Source: Acanthopleura granulata (Eukaryota; Mollusca; Polyplacophora; Chitonida; Chitonidae). From it: a DNA stretch of 64,000 nt. The notes beneath the pieces were generated by a model. That model had not been told where the DNA came from. It saw nothing but the letters and a program-made list of their open reading frames with translations, and made no database searches. The stretch is taken from the NCBI GenBank assembly GCA_016165875.1, contig JABBOT010000027.1, positions 2,147,939-2,211,938 of the forward strand. Reading direction: 5' to 3'. Positions within the stretch are counted from its first letter, which is position 1; each line of letters begins with the position of its first letter. Below are positions 11,756-25,800 of this stretch, piece after piece. Made by a program: the position numbers and the translations under genes.

Positions 11756-13484
11756 ATGTAGAGTGAAAATTATCACTAGACAAGGTATTTGCTACATTTG
11801 CCTACATTTGGAAAAACTAATTATCTACGTAGCATATACCTAGTGGACTATGCTTCTTAATTACATATTTTTTTGTTTTTAACTGTCCCTTTTCATCACT
11901 TTACATATAAACTCAAGTACTCTTCTTTTCCACAGAAAACAAATGTTTGGAACCCATATTGTAATTTATACAGATTAAGCAGTGAATAAATTACTGTATT
12001 TCACTTTAAGTTTGGTATTTTTTAAGTGACACACTTTGGTTGAATGTCTTGTAAGTTGGATTAATTTCTTGACAGAGAATATTAAGTGTTAATTGGCATC
12101 GAAAATATTATTTAAAGGTCCCATGTGCTGCTGAAAGAGCATTTTGATATACTAAACTCAAGGAGTTCACCTAAGAAATCCCAATTAAACATGCCCACAT
12201 ACAGGTATAATGTAGCAGCCACCTGACGTACATCACACCTGTCAGCATGTGTTATTAGCCTGTGTTATGAAGCACACACAGGCATAATGTGGTAACTGTT
12301 CACCTACAACAATATGCAGGATGTCTCCCACACCATGCTGACCATCAGAGAGCCTGCCAGGACTGTCCATCCACTGTTCAGCATAAGCTAGGCCACTGAC
12401 ATAATCCCTCCTGAACCACTCCAGCACTCATGCTTGCCCTTGAGCTGTCAAGAGGCTAAAGAGGTTTGGTCAAGTGGAATTCCAGACCATCAGGTTCTCT
12501 TCACTGACCATTAGGTTTATCACAGCTCTCCACCCCCTGGAATGTACCCATTCTGCAACCTCCTCACCAGGCTGCCCCTATCCAGGTGCACTGTCAGTAT
12601 TACCAGGCAATGATATATGATGATGGGTTTCTGGCTATGCATTGGTTCCCCAGGGCTGGCTTGTACCCTGCTGAGAGTTGAACCAGGCCTACAGTCAGAC
12701 CAGACACACTGGAATGACCCACTCATAAGCCAGTATCATTAGTTCATCCCATAGAAAACCAGACACACATGTGCACTCCCCCCATGGTTTTGTAAAGATA
12801 CATGTTGATCCAAACTCTGAGAATAATGTTTGTCCATCTTCAGGGAAATGTACAAGATATCATTATAAATTTAGATATCGGTATATTTTCCTTATACCGA
12901 TACCTCACCTTTGCCATTTTCCTGAAGATGGAACAAGACTATTCCAAAAGCTCAGATCAATATGTATCATTTTATCTGTCCTGATTTATTTCATATTAGG
13001 TTTAGCAAAATTAACTACTTCATATTGTCTTATATAATGTGATACATGTAAAATACATGTGCATAGACATCAAACACTTTTAACTTAAAGCTTGAACTAC
13101 AGGACTTAAATGCCTGCCTCTATATGGGAGTTACATATAAGCTAACATATGTGCAAACTTTATGTCATTGTAAACCAGTGTATTAGGAAGCCTAAGGGTG
13201 GAGTAGATCCGCTTAACCCAGCACACCTACACCACTTCACCGGTGTGGTCAAGACTACCTCACAAAGGCCAGTCTAATGTTCTGGTCAGCACATCAAAGG
13301 GTCACTTCTGTCCTCCGTTAAGACTTACAGCTCTGATACCCCATCAAAGGCGAGACTCTCACTAACCTATTGTCATATATTACTCAGTACTTTGTATTCA
13401 AGAGATGTTAAATGTTATATGGCTGCACACTTTTGCAGGAACTCAATACGAGTACATCAAATACCCCGGCCTATATAGAGGAAG
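11756..13484. other. non-coding stretch, nothing recognised
   Basis: No exon is recognised. The 12,242-12,730 part is less AT-rich and holds two short minus-strand frames without domain features. Nothing here matches the other repeats in the window. Confidence 0.4.
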
Positions 13485-13552
13485 TGAAGCGAGACTCCTA
13501 TCACAACAAACCAGGTACTGAAGCGAGACTCCTATCACACCAAACCAGGTAC
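13485..13552. repeat. 34-bp direct tandem duplication
   Basis: Two adjacent 34-bp copies start TGAAGCGAGACTCCTATCAC and end AACCAGGTAC, at 13,485 and 13,519, differing at one base (ACAACA versus ACACCA). It is a young local duplication with no coding role visible. Confidence 0.9.
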
Positions 13553-16500
13553 TACAGCCACTTCGGCTATAAAAGGGAGCACAGTAGTTAATCATATCAT
13601 CTGGTACACAACAAATCTTGATCACCATGTACATGCAAAAAATACAGGCTAAAAGTAATGATGTTCTGATATCTTAATTTAGACAGCATACTATTCTCTT
13701 AGATTTGAAAATCCAGAGCTTATGCAGATTCTGCTGAGAATCTTCCTAGTATACCTGCCCAATTTACCTATGCTGGTAAAGATTAAAATGGGGAAATGGT
13801 TTAACATTCACTGCCATCAAGGCAATAGAAGTGCCCTTAAAACTGAAGTACACGTTTTTAGAGCTTTAGACAGAGGGAAAAATGGTGCGGTCACATCGAC
13901 TTAAGCGAAGCATGTTACATTACCCTACACTGCGTACAAAGATGTCCACAGCTTCATTAACCTACTCACAGCAGAAAAATAATGAATACTGTTTCTGATT
14001 GTTTTTTGGTTTTTTTGTTTCAACGAAGAGAAATGTTACATACATGGACATAGACTCAATAATGTATGAGGGAAGATTTCAAATGCTCCTTAATTTTAAC
14101 CATATGTAACAAATAGCTTATTTCATCTACATGTAAGACATACATTCACTGTCAAACATTTTACTTTGTTGTAGCTATTATATAAATGTATAAAGTGACA
14201 ATTTCAAAATGCCATCTGTCTTCACTCAAATTTCGCTCATGACCCTGGATGACATAAACATATACGACCACTTCAACTGTCTACCTCCTCACAATTTCTT
14301 TATCATGCGTCCTCCTTGTTCTTTCCCAAACCCCCAAGCTGTGCAGTCTTCAAAATGACTAAAAACTTTCGGTTTTTGTTATTTAATGTATTTCTTTACA
14401 TCAATCCATTAAAATGATACCCACCTATGCAACAGAATCAAAGACCAGAGAGATCTGTATGACAATGGATGTAATCTAACAAAAACTTCCATGACAGGCG
14501 AGACAGCCTCATTTTGGTTTGAGTGCAAAGATAATGGATGATTTAATGGCACTGAGCACACGACTCTAAAATAGTAATCTCGTATGCCCTATTAAATACC
14601 ATCTATCATCTGTGATCATCAAATGGTTAACAAACAAAGTCACCCTGTTCTCAAAGAACATGTAAATGCTGCTGAATGTTAATCCTGACCTGGTGCATAT
14701 ATTCAGCATGATGCCATGATATCATCCACTATATCACAATGTGGACAGCATTAATATATCTTTACTTAACATAAAACTGACACTGAAAGACTGGTTGAAA
14801 TACTTCACAAATAACCCAGCGTGTTTCTTAACAGCAAAAACTAGGACATGATTGTCAGTGATATTAAAACTGCAGAGATTACACTTTGATACATATGTAT
14901 GTTTACACATCTTTCAAATGCATCATTCTCATTGCTGAAAATCATATCATTCGTCCTCCAAAATTGTTGGAATGGAATAAAATCTTCTACTGTGAAGCTA
15001 GTTTTGAAAATGTGACTCAGGTACTTCATATTAAAAACTGCCTATATAACTACTTTTTCAACTGCAACACTCATAAATCAATGCTAGGCTATTGCTTCAT
15101 GGCTCAGTTTCATGAAACCAATAATAAGAATCTTTGTTTAAGCAACTTAACATTCTACTCATGCTGTACTTGACTTGCAGTGCTTGAGTCTTTTTGAGAA
15201 ACACTCTGTGTTGAACAAAACATTACCAACTTAATCAAATTTACTGAGCTTATAGTTTTGTGAAAGTGCAATAACTTTTGATCACTTTTACATATGCTGG
15301 AATTTTTATTTGTACAATCACAATGCATTCTACAAGGCTACCCATGGAGATGTCCACCATGGCTTTATTGTGTTCTCAGAAACATGAGCCATTCTTGAGA
15401 AACACAAGATGTATTCATTATGATACAAAGTGATCAAAACACAGAATTGCAACCCTATCATACCACACCATATATAATCCAATTTATCATGATATGTAGC
15501 ACAAGGTCAAGTAACCAAGAGAGGTCGATCAAGTTTCACAAAAAAAATGAGTATCTTTTTTTTTTTTTTGTAATTTTGACAGAGCTAACAAAACTCTGAC
15601 AGATGTTATGAGAGTTCTTGAGAAAGAAGCCATTAAATCAAGACCATACTGTGTTTGCTCAAGCCCTTAAGGCTTGCTGAGCCGGCAAGTCTCAAAGCAG
15701 TGAAGGCTGAGGGAAATAGCTGTCTAAAGCATGGCCATTTTCTGAGTCTGTTTGATCAGATATGATTGCAAGTGTTTCATACTTGACTTCTTATGAAGCT
15801 TATAATTTGTACAAGATGTGGAGAATGGCACATCATCTTATACTCACTTCTCCACATATTCTAAGCTTTCTGCATAGTGTGTATCACTATTTAAAATATT
15901 TAGAAGAATGAAGTACATATGTCCTTACAAGCCTATAACTTACAACAGCCACAAACAAAAGGAAAATGAATTTAACTTATGCTTTAACAGTGTCCTTAAT
16001 TTTTTGAGGTATAGAAACTTTGTGAACTGAAGATAAAATATAATCATAATTTTAAGGTAAGACGGAGTATATATTTTGAATTTCCACTCAATATGTAACT
16101 GGTGGCATGCCTGAATGGGCACATGAACACAAAGCTATTTTAAAGAACTTTTACATGAATAAGCTGACTGTACAACTGGATATTTTGCTATATAAATCAT
16201 CTGAGTAAGAAGGCTGAGTGCAATGCTATTATCATTCACAATCCTCTCGCTGAAGATGCTGTATGTACATGTATAATTATAACAATGACTAATTTTCAAA
16301 TAACATTTTCGAAAGCTCTTGGTTGAATTGCTGTACTACAGAAAGATCACAAAGAATTGCTTCTACAGTTCTGAACAGGCTAATGATTAATTTACGGGCA
16401 TCAGCTGAGAGAAAGTTGATCCCAGGTAGAGTATTTAGGTTAAACATTATTGTAAAATACATGAAGAACTTGAATTTCTCCTCCACACATTGCACATCAG

Positions 16501-19500
16501 TAAGAAATTCAATATAAACTGTCAAGTCTCTCTGTTTATTCATAGCCAGACATGTGAAACCTTTGGGGGCGAATCAGGCTTTGAGGAAAATAATGGGCAA
16601 CTGTTTTGTTTTCTTAGCACTGCTCTTTATTTTTGTAACTGTCAGCTATAGTATTGGTTTAACTGAGGTTGCCCACCAGAGACTAGGGGCGTACAGGTCT
16701 AGGATACACCTGGAGTCACCCACAGGAATCTGCAGGCATTGTCTGGCAGGTCTCCCTCCTACCCTCATGCCAGACACACAGGCTGACTGGCCAGTAGTCT
16801 CACATCTCTTTGCACATGCTACAGGATACTGTGAATCAACACTGCTATTTGAAAGCTTGCCCAGCCAGAGGCAATGAGAAAAGTTGGACTAAAGCAGCCA
16901 TCATTCTTTATTGTAGCTATAGTTTCACCTTGGTATAAGTTCTGAAGACAGGATGGCTATAGAATAAGGTCTGGGTGTTTAAAGCTGCATGGGGCCATCA
17001 AGAAAGGTTAGTCCAGGAATGTTTCGGCCAATCTCCAGCTATCTGGATTTCCATTAGCCCAGACAGGTTAACCCCTCTCCCACCACCTAGCAGGAACACA
17101 CACTCAACTAAAGGTAATGTGTGCTCTTAGCAACATTCTTATGTTGGCTTTTTACCTGACAACCAGTATCTGTGTTTACTTCAGCCTCTTGAGCAGAATG
17201 GTGCAGACCAGGCCGAAATTCTGTGGGATACTGTTTAACATGAGTGCGCTTTTGTGTGTGACCATCCTCGGAGTTAGTCAAGAGCTGCTAAACAAACGGT
17301 TTTGTTTCTCTCTACTATTATTCCTGTATTAACAGCTGGATGAGAGATGTCAGCTGAAACCTTTAGCCTCATTACCCCTTCAGTTCTGCCCCAAGGCTGC
17401 CACTGTCACACCATAACACACAGCCCTGGTCATTTGACATTACTGGTACTTGTAAAGGGGACGAGGAAAGGCATCAACACAGAGGAATCCAGACTCTGAC
17501 TCTCCATTCCATTTCAAACAATACAACACCTAAGTTAACAATGTTTGCCTTGTCAGTGAGAAGAAAAATTGATATCTGAGAATTTTTACTTGTTATATTT
17601 TAACGGAATGCTTTGGAAGACGTATTCATATAAAATCTCCAAAATTTACAAATAATTATCAAAATACTTAATACAAATATCTAAAAAAAGTCTTTTATAT
17701 CATTTTACAACACAAACACAAGCAGTTCATCTCAAGAGCAACATGCAGTCACTCACTTGGCCTGCATAAGCATACGAAGGCCCCATTTTGAGATTATACC
17801 ACATTAGTTTAACCCTTTTTATTACATGTTTACAGTCAGCTAAAGAGAGCATGGTTGTATATCAAATACCAGAATTAATTACACTTGGTCACACTGACAC
17901 AATCACCACCTCTTCCCCCCCAAGTGGACTTCGACATAACACCACAGCACACTTGCTCAACTCAGTGGTACACAAAAAAAGCCTGTGTATAAATTGCACA
18001 AGATCTTACAGAAAAAGTACTTTGTCATTTTAATGGATTGCTGTTCCATAAAAGCTGCCAAATCGAAGATAAACAGATGTGAGGGGGCAAGTTGATGATG
18101 ACAGGGGACTCATAAAGCTCCTGGGTAAGGCACTAAGCCTCTCCTGTTCTCCCACACAACCGATGAACACCAACAGCCAATCTCATTTCCTAACTGATGA
18201 CATTCACTGTGATCTATGTGGAATTCAAGAGACACTAATAGGTTCCCTAAAATCACAGAGCTTCAAGACCGGGCATAAATCAAAAGTAAGTCTACACTAA
18301 AATTAGTTTATTCTAGGACCAGTGCATAGCTATGGTGTTGAAGTCCTGCTGCCAATGGTGTCAGGACAGGTATAAGTTCAGGCTGTGAGTCTCACAGACA
18401 GCCAGGTCATGTCCAGGCTACAATGTGGTCAGTGTATTATCAACCAACCAGGAGCATCACCATGTGAATGCCTCAGACACATCAACATGTGGTCAGTAGT
18501 AATTGACTATCCAGCCAAAAAATGCAAAACAAATGCATTAACATGATGAGGAATGCTGATAGACGAAAAACTTAGGACATTAACTGATGTTTTTACCTCA
18601 GGATTTTACGCACACTGCCTACAGATATGAGCCTTAGTTAAGCAAATCAGTTGTAGGAGACGAAAAAGCTAAGTGGTTGACAAGGCAAAAACCATCGTAA
18701 ACACAGCATATTTGGTGGTTTCATGAAGCCCACACAAAACTTAACAAATTTCTCTGCTTATATCTAGTCATGCTGTCTCCATAAATTTGTGACCTTTTAA
18801 GCCACTTAACTAACATCTTCTAAAATAGAATAGCTGTGCTAATCAAACAGGTTTGAAATCTGAATTAATACCATATATATAATATTAGTTACACAGATGT
18901 AGTTTTCAGCATGCTCTTTACTCCAGGCATGTTTAAAACTGTAAAAATAGCTGTCAGCTGCATTTAGAAACATGATCAATTTGAGCACATGCAGTGAAAA
19001 CCCTATTAACAAGAAATCTTTTTGCTTAGCACTATAAAAAACACAAGACATGCTACATTTATTATGAAGTATTGCAACTATCCTTCAACTCTACGTGAAT
19101 GTCAAGTAAAGGCTTCAGTTTGCAGCTGACATTTCTTTTCAACTCAACTGACATATCAAGTATTCTGCATATGCACATGTACATGCAACTGATAGTAACA
19201 TTATATAAACTCATGACAATTTTATGGTCATAATGAAGGTTGGGATCAAAATTAAACTTCACCTATAGCTTTTATATACAAAAATGTCAGACAACGTACA
19301 AGCTTATTGCAACATTTGTGTCACCAGACCATAAATATGCTCTTGGCCAAAAAAATAAATAAATACACTTCCAATGACCTGCACTGCATGTGTCAGTGAA
19401 ATGAATACTTCATGCCTCCTGTTTTGTGTCAGTATGCAATTAGTACAACAATTTATGTACAATTCATAATTTTCCTAACACATTGTTTAATATTATGCTA

Positions 19501-22268
19501 TCTTACCTATAATGTAGGTAATGTTCCTTGCATCCCTATACAACTAATACAACAACTACAAAAAGGTTAATAATGCATATATCACATGACTGCAGTAATG
19601 AAAGCCGGGTGAAAACAGAAGGCCTAGGTATTTAAATGCTGTGAAGGTAGGGGATTTAACAGTGCTCTAGGCGAGGGGAGAGATTGGACAGCTACTGACA
19701 GGTGCCTAGGGGAGAAGACTGGAATGAAGACAACAACTTTCTGACAGGTCACTCATGTCTGGCGGCATCCACACCCCAGAAGTGTACCCTTCTGCAGGTC
19801 TACCTGTTGCACCTATCACCTGAACACTGTAACGCGCATACCCTTGTTTCATGGGCAGAAAAATCAAGATCTTTCCAAACACTGATGAAAAAAATCATGA
19901 ATTTAATGTGACATAACTGGTCCTTTTTTAATTGTGTATAATAAACATGTTTTCAAGTTGCCCTCAGTGCATTTCAATATATTCTGTTCATGTTAAGGAA
20001 TGAGGGGTATTCTCCATCCATAAGGTAAAAATAAATTCTTAATATGTTTTATGTTACCTGAAATGCATATTCATGTTTGTTGGCAGCTGACATAACTGTG
20101 TTTTAACCTTTATACTGAGTCTCTCAGAGCCAGCTGTCTCTGTCATGGCTAATTTACAACACAAATTCTCATATTTGGAACACATGGAAATAAAAAGGTG
20201 CTGCCTGCAGCAGCATCAGAATATGTGAAGAATTGAAGTTATAAAACAAACTAATCCAATCCTAACTCCTGTTATAAGAGAGCTGATTGTCTGTGACCTG
20301 GTACACATGGGATGTAAAACATGTATCTTTATTTCAAGGTTTCAGCTGTTTTGCTGTTTCTTTGTGCAGGTCAGTGTGTAATTACTTTTACATTTCAATA
20401 AATTTAATAGACATCGACTAAATGGCAACCCTGCCAAAGCAGTTTGTAAACAGAGACGTTCTATTTTATGACGTCTCCTTAGACTTCAAAAACTGGCGTT
20501 ATTCCCAATTATTAATTATTTGAAAATCTCATGCTTTCAGTTATTTCAAAATTCACAGAAGCCACTGACCAGCCATTTAATTGAAGTCTCAGCATCAAGA
20601 AGTATTTAGGTGCCTCAATTCACTTAATGCTGAGATGTTTACAGAGCTTTAGGCCACTGATCACAGAAGCATGCACCACACTCATTCCCCTCACACAGAG
20701 GATGGCAGAACATCTGCTATGACACCTGAAATAAGCTAGACAGGATAAAAAGATCCCCACAGGAAAATGGGTGATCTGTTCACACTGGAAACCTGAGAGC
20801 AGAGTCCTTACTTGACCAGACAAACATCAGCTGGTCAGGGAACATGGCCGCTCTATCACCTTCACCACAAATCACAGCCAGAGTTAATATTTATTTAAAT
20901 CTGCCAGTGTTCCTGGGTTTTATTTTCACCAGGGCTCTGCCCAAGGATGAAGCCTGCACCCCATTCCCCCTAAGCTTAGTACTAAAGGCATACAAACAAA
21001 GACTGGAAGGGTCACGGTACCATACAAAAAAAGGTTCAGCCATGTGTGAACAGGAAATGAATAAATTGTCCACAGAAATGCAAGAAATTCCAAGGGTGCA
21101 TGCAAGGGAAGGTCAGAAAAAGTGAAGGTATCATGTAACTATGACGAAGGTGAGAGGTCAAAGAGCATGAGGTCATGCGAGGGAGAGTGTTCGTCCTGTA
21201 ACCTTAGAGTGCAAAACAGTGCAATGTGAATCAGTCTGTTGCATCTCAAGGTCCAATCATGTGTGAAACAACCAGACAAATCCATGGACATTGTGAACTA
21301 ATACACGAGAATTGAGATATTTCCCATTTTCATTCCTTCTAAATAAATTGTCAAACAAAGGCAGGCTATAAAAACATCGTTTTAAATGAGGTGTTAGTAT
21401 TAGTATGTAGGATTTCAGTTTCATAAAAACTTTCCAAGAGACTGGAAGTATTTGCAGCGTGTTCAATCTCTGTTACCAGATATTCATCATAATAAGTGTA
21501 CTGATACTCTGTAATACATTAGTCTATTGAGTTATCTTACCAAATGTAAGATAGACAGAGAAGCCGTATACATTGGTGCTCTCTTTTGCAAAATATATGG
21601 AGCATTGCATAAAAAACACAAGTATGAAGACAATGGCAATCTAAAACCACATTGCATCACAACTAGCACACAGCTTGAAATGTGAAATTTATACATGTGC
21701 AAAAATATAATAACGTACTGTGACCAGTGTGCTTTAACTGTGCCTGTGTACTAACTGACATCTCAGCCCAGGTGCACTGGCAGCTGTGAAGGCCTACTGT
21801 ATGCCACCACATTATATAGTATCAGGTCCCTGAGCCAATGCCTCAATGGTTTGAATGTGTCAGGTTACAACATGGTCATAAGACAACCTGAACTGAAAGA
21901 GGATAGCCCCCCAACACTGCATGGTGTATGTACAAGTAAGTAGTTGGTTGAACAAACACCTTAACTGTTGGATGTTTTTATACTAGATCAGGGTTGAATA
22001 ACATCTAAACTAATATTGTCCTACAAATTTTTGCATGAAATTTAAAAAATAAATGGATTCCTTTACTTCACCACTACATAAGCAAAAACATACGTAGACT
22101 TCATATTTTCTTATTCATTTAAGTTTTGCTAAATGTTATATGCTGAGGAGCTTGCACGGCTATAATTTGAAATCAAAATCCCACACCTTCATACCTACAT
22201 ACAATCCATCTCACGAGATTTGCTACATTTCTAATTTGTTAGCCTCAGGAGAGTAAAGAGTATAAAGC
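13553..22268. other. long AT-rich stretch without recognisable genes
   Basis: No coding exon is recognised on either strand. It contains a poly-T near 15,555-15,569 and one decayed SINE piece (16,690-16,785), which overlaps a 107-codon plus frame (16,554-16,877) and argues against that frame being a gene. The stretch would lie inside intron 1 of the minus-strand reeler gene if that gene extends leftwards through the window. Confidence 0.4.
16690..16785 (-). mobile_element. decayed SINE fragment (family A, antisense)
   Basis: The order ACACCTGGAG...CACCCACAGGAATCTGCAGG...GTCTGGCAGGTCTCCC resembles the reverse complement of the SINE middle part (AAACCCACGACCATCCGCAGG, CTGGCAGACCTTCCC). Neither head nor tail survives. 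Identity is moderate and judged by eye only. Confidence 0.35.
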
Positions 22269-22899
22269 TTAAAGTAAAAGACAGCTCATGACTGAGACGC
22301 TGTTCATCAAAAAGATTACAAAATTCTCTCTTGAATGTAAAAAACTTGTTTGAATTTATATGAATTCGTTGCTGAGTTATCTTCATTTGAAGTGTGGAGT
22401 ATTGTACCTGTCGACTGTGGATCTGAAGGCACCTATGCTTAGAAGCTTATGAGAGACTGACCAATCAGAGAGCTAGGAGATATCAGCTATTTATAAGATG
22501 TGACGTAAATGTTGCGAGTTGACTGTCAATGTAACATGTAATAATGTAGGGGCAGAACACTGTTTTAATGTTAAATATTTTAATTATAACAACTATATGT
22601 GTAAAGAACATGATAAAAAGTATTTCCAGACCAAAGTGTTGTGGCCGGAGTAAGTTTCTTGATCATTTCATGTTATAAATTTACATTTATCTTTAAGTTT
22701 CAGCGACAACTCTAACAGCTTACTACAGTCTCTTGTGACAATGGTCTTCCGTGCTTGAAACAATCCCGTTGAGCACAGTTAAATGTCATTTTCCACTGTC
22801 GTAATAGCTGTTAGAAAAAATACTTTATTGAAATAAATGTAATATTGTCCAACTTTTTTGACAAATTTAACTCCGACCATGAGCTGTCTTTCACTTTAA
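22269..22899. mobile_element. non-autonomous TTAA-flanked inverted-repeat DNA transposon (MITE-like)
   Basis: The left end reads TTAA then AGTAAAAGACAGCTCATG (from 22,273). The right end reads CATGAGCTGTCTTTCACT then TTAA (TTAA at 22,896-22,899). The 18-bp termini are inverted repeats with one mismatch, and weaker inverted similarity (a TCAAAAA block) continues to about 60 bp. The element body is 623 bp with no open frame that could be a transposase. TTAA target duplication is typical of piggyBac-type elements, but the termini do not start with the CCC usual for that group, so the superfamily is not assigned. Confidence 0.75.
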
Positions 22900-25800
22900 A
22901 GAGACTATACCACAGATTTTTGGCCAAAATTGATCAGCACTAACCAATCAAATTTTTACAATTATTTTAGAAGATCAAATAATTAACTTTCACAAAATAA
23001 AACCTGATTTGTACTTTAGCATTCAAAATCAGTAACAGAGTTTGTAAAATTCATAATGTTTACAACTTTTTAAAGCTTTACAGAATCTGATACTTTCTTA
23101 AAGGCAATAATTAGATATATTTGCATATTCTTTGCGAACAGACACAATCTGATTTGATTACCACATGGGCCAATGGATATTTTGGCCAAAAATTTTTGTT
23201 AAAGCCTCCACATGCATATAACTGTCCACAAAATGAGGAAGACAGCAGTATATTACCTCTGTATTAATAACAATTATTAAGTAGGCTGTAAGGAAATTTC
23301 ATTAACATGTCATGAATGTGCAGGAATATGTGTTTTATCTGTCTTATCCACAAAGATACAATGTACAGAGAGATGACTGTGGGAACAGGCAATGAGGGCC
23401 TGGATATATCATGACAGGACAAGCTGAGAGTGGGAGGGCATATAGGACAATGTAAACTAAGGCGGGTGATTAACCCAAGGATAGTTGTGTTCAATGGGTC
23501 AGTTTCACACTGACCATGCATATTCAGCTCCCTTTAAAATCTACTCAAAATGTAAATGAGGCCAGACAATGCCACATGGATGGGATTCTTGTGCCCTAAC
23601 CAACTGGGACATGGGGATTGTTTTTCTTGACTTTTGCATATCTACCAGGTCAAAATTTAATAATGGGTTGAGGTGCAGATCTGAAATGGGGTGCATGCAG
23701 GATTTATTAAGCAGTTATGTTTAGAATATACCTTAAAAATTATAATATATGAGCTATGGTTTTCAAGATCATAATTATGGATCATCTGCCATCAAGGGTG
23801 GCTACATGAGCTTCCACACTTTTTGATACAATGTTTTAACAGTTACATTTCACCTGAAGTCTGGCCTGCAAAAATGCAACTTCAAAATAAAACTTGAAAC
23901 AAAGGTAAACTTTAGGTAATATGAAGTAGTATATTTGTTCCACAATTACCAGTGAAAGTTTTATAACTGTTGTTACCAGTTTCTGAGCAATTCTAAAAGA
24001 CAAAAATTACATTTGCAAGAAAAGAAATAAAATACAAAAAATCTTTGACATCTGTTTGCCTGGAAACCTAAATATTTTCACCAGTCTCATCCTCAAAAAG
24101 TATTCTTCTGATAAAATTCGATATTTATAATATTTACAGGCTTCTTAGGAGATTATTACGTCCTAGATTTACTGTCAAGAACAGAGAAAAATTCTACAAA
24201 AGGAACAGAAAGTTTAAAGACCTTAAATGTCAGTTATCAGCTTCCACTACACTCCTTCAGTTTCACAAACACTGCAATTGTTAATGATCCAGTGTGTTTT
24301 GTCTATCTCCAAGTGGTATTTAAAATCACAAAAGTATAATTAAACAAAGTGTTTACCTCGATTTTAATTTAATATTTAAACTGCGTGTACTGCACTAACA
24401 GCAGGGGTATTCTGATGAGCATTCTACATGGAGTAGAACATGTGTCTAAATCTCAAATAATTTGCACACGTTGATAATCTCAAACTGTCTGGAGCAAGAT
24501 TCTGAGATGTGAACAAATATGCCGAGTATTCGTAGCTTGAGGTGAAATCTCGGGGCTCTTGTACTTCATTACCTACCACTGTAGATTTATTCCTTAAACC
24601 AGCAATTAATTACTCCGCTTTTGTGGTCAGGCATATAGGAAGAAGCTTGTGCCCAGTGACCCGTGCTGTCTTTCGTCCCACCAAGCTCCCTCCCCCTCAC
24701 CCCCACCCCGATACCGTGACACCTGTTATGACCCTCTTCTAACTACTGCCAATTATCTACACTTTTCTACCTGCTTACCTCCAACTCATTAACATAATCT
24801 GACAACTTTCTCCAACATTAATGGATATTTAATTTCTGACGTACCACGTAGGTGTCAGGCTAACCGTTGAAATCATCCCTGCCCAATGACTTAAAAGTCA
24901 TAAAACATAGAGGTCATTAAACTCATGGATGCTCTGTTGTACATATTTAGCACAATCATAAACTAAAAGGGCAACATAAGAAATTCAAGTTTCAATTCAA
25001 ACAAGACCACAGAGGGCTAAATGTAAATTTTATATATGGGTGAGGTAAATCTTTGTTGCGTATTTTAGTGTTTCTAGAAATTAAAGCCTATAATACTTCC
25101 TCTATATAAATACACATAATTTTAACATTTCCAACATTCAACAGAGGATCGCATGTCTATAAAAAGTAAGAACAGACCATGTGAATATACACATAAGTAC
25201 TTTTGTACAGTATAAACAAATGTCATCATGTTCTGGCATTATATGTTAAACAACACTTCATTTTTGATAAGACATCATGGATATAGAGACTGTCACTGAA
25301 ACCTAAGTAAACACTTTTTTGTACAGCATAAAAACAGGCAGTTCTTTATCTCACATACAGCTTATCTAGTTATCAAGATTACTGCATCTTACCTTTATTA
25401 CTAATCCATATACAGAACTTTTTTTTGTCTAAGAAGTGCGCATCAGCTTTTCTTTTCAAACTCAGTTCAACTGCTTTAGCATGCGTTACACAATTCAGGG
25501 TATAAACAAGTTTACCAGCCTTTATACGCACAGATACGTATATATACGTATATACGTTTATACGTATATACATCACTTCATTAGATATTTGCTTTATCAC
25601 AATTACCCTCACCTTCTTCATATATTGTATGATATCTGAGAGAAAAACACTGACATATGAAATATCCTGGCACTCAGATGGGAACAATTCCGCTTAAAGT
25701 AATCCAGCGCTAAGCTGTGTTGTTCATTGTTCGTTAATGAAGTACGATAACTTATTGTGCGCTAAAAACTGATAATTACATTTTTGTAATTTATTGCGAG

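Noticed and set aside
10853..11761. 302-codon open frame as a real repeat protein
   Set aside because: The unit is 42 bp, so one stop-free frame repeats automatically; unit differences change residues freely and the frame contains a stop upstream at 10,826. Kept only as a finding to test.
16554..16877. 107-codon plus frame with a hydrophobic N-terminal segment
   Set aside because: Its second half overlaps a decayed antisense SINE, and the hydrophobic part is AT-rich with no further support.
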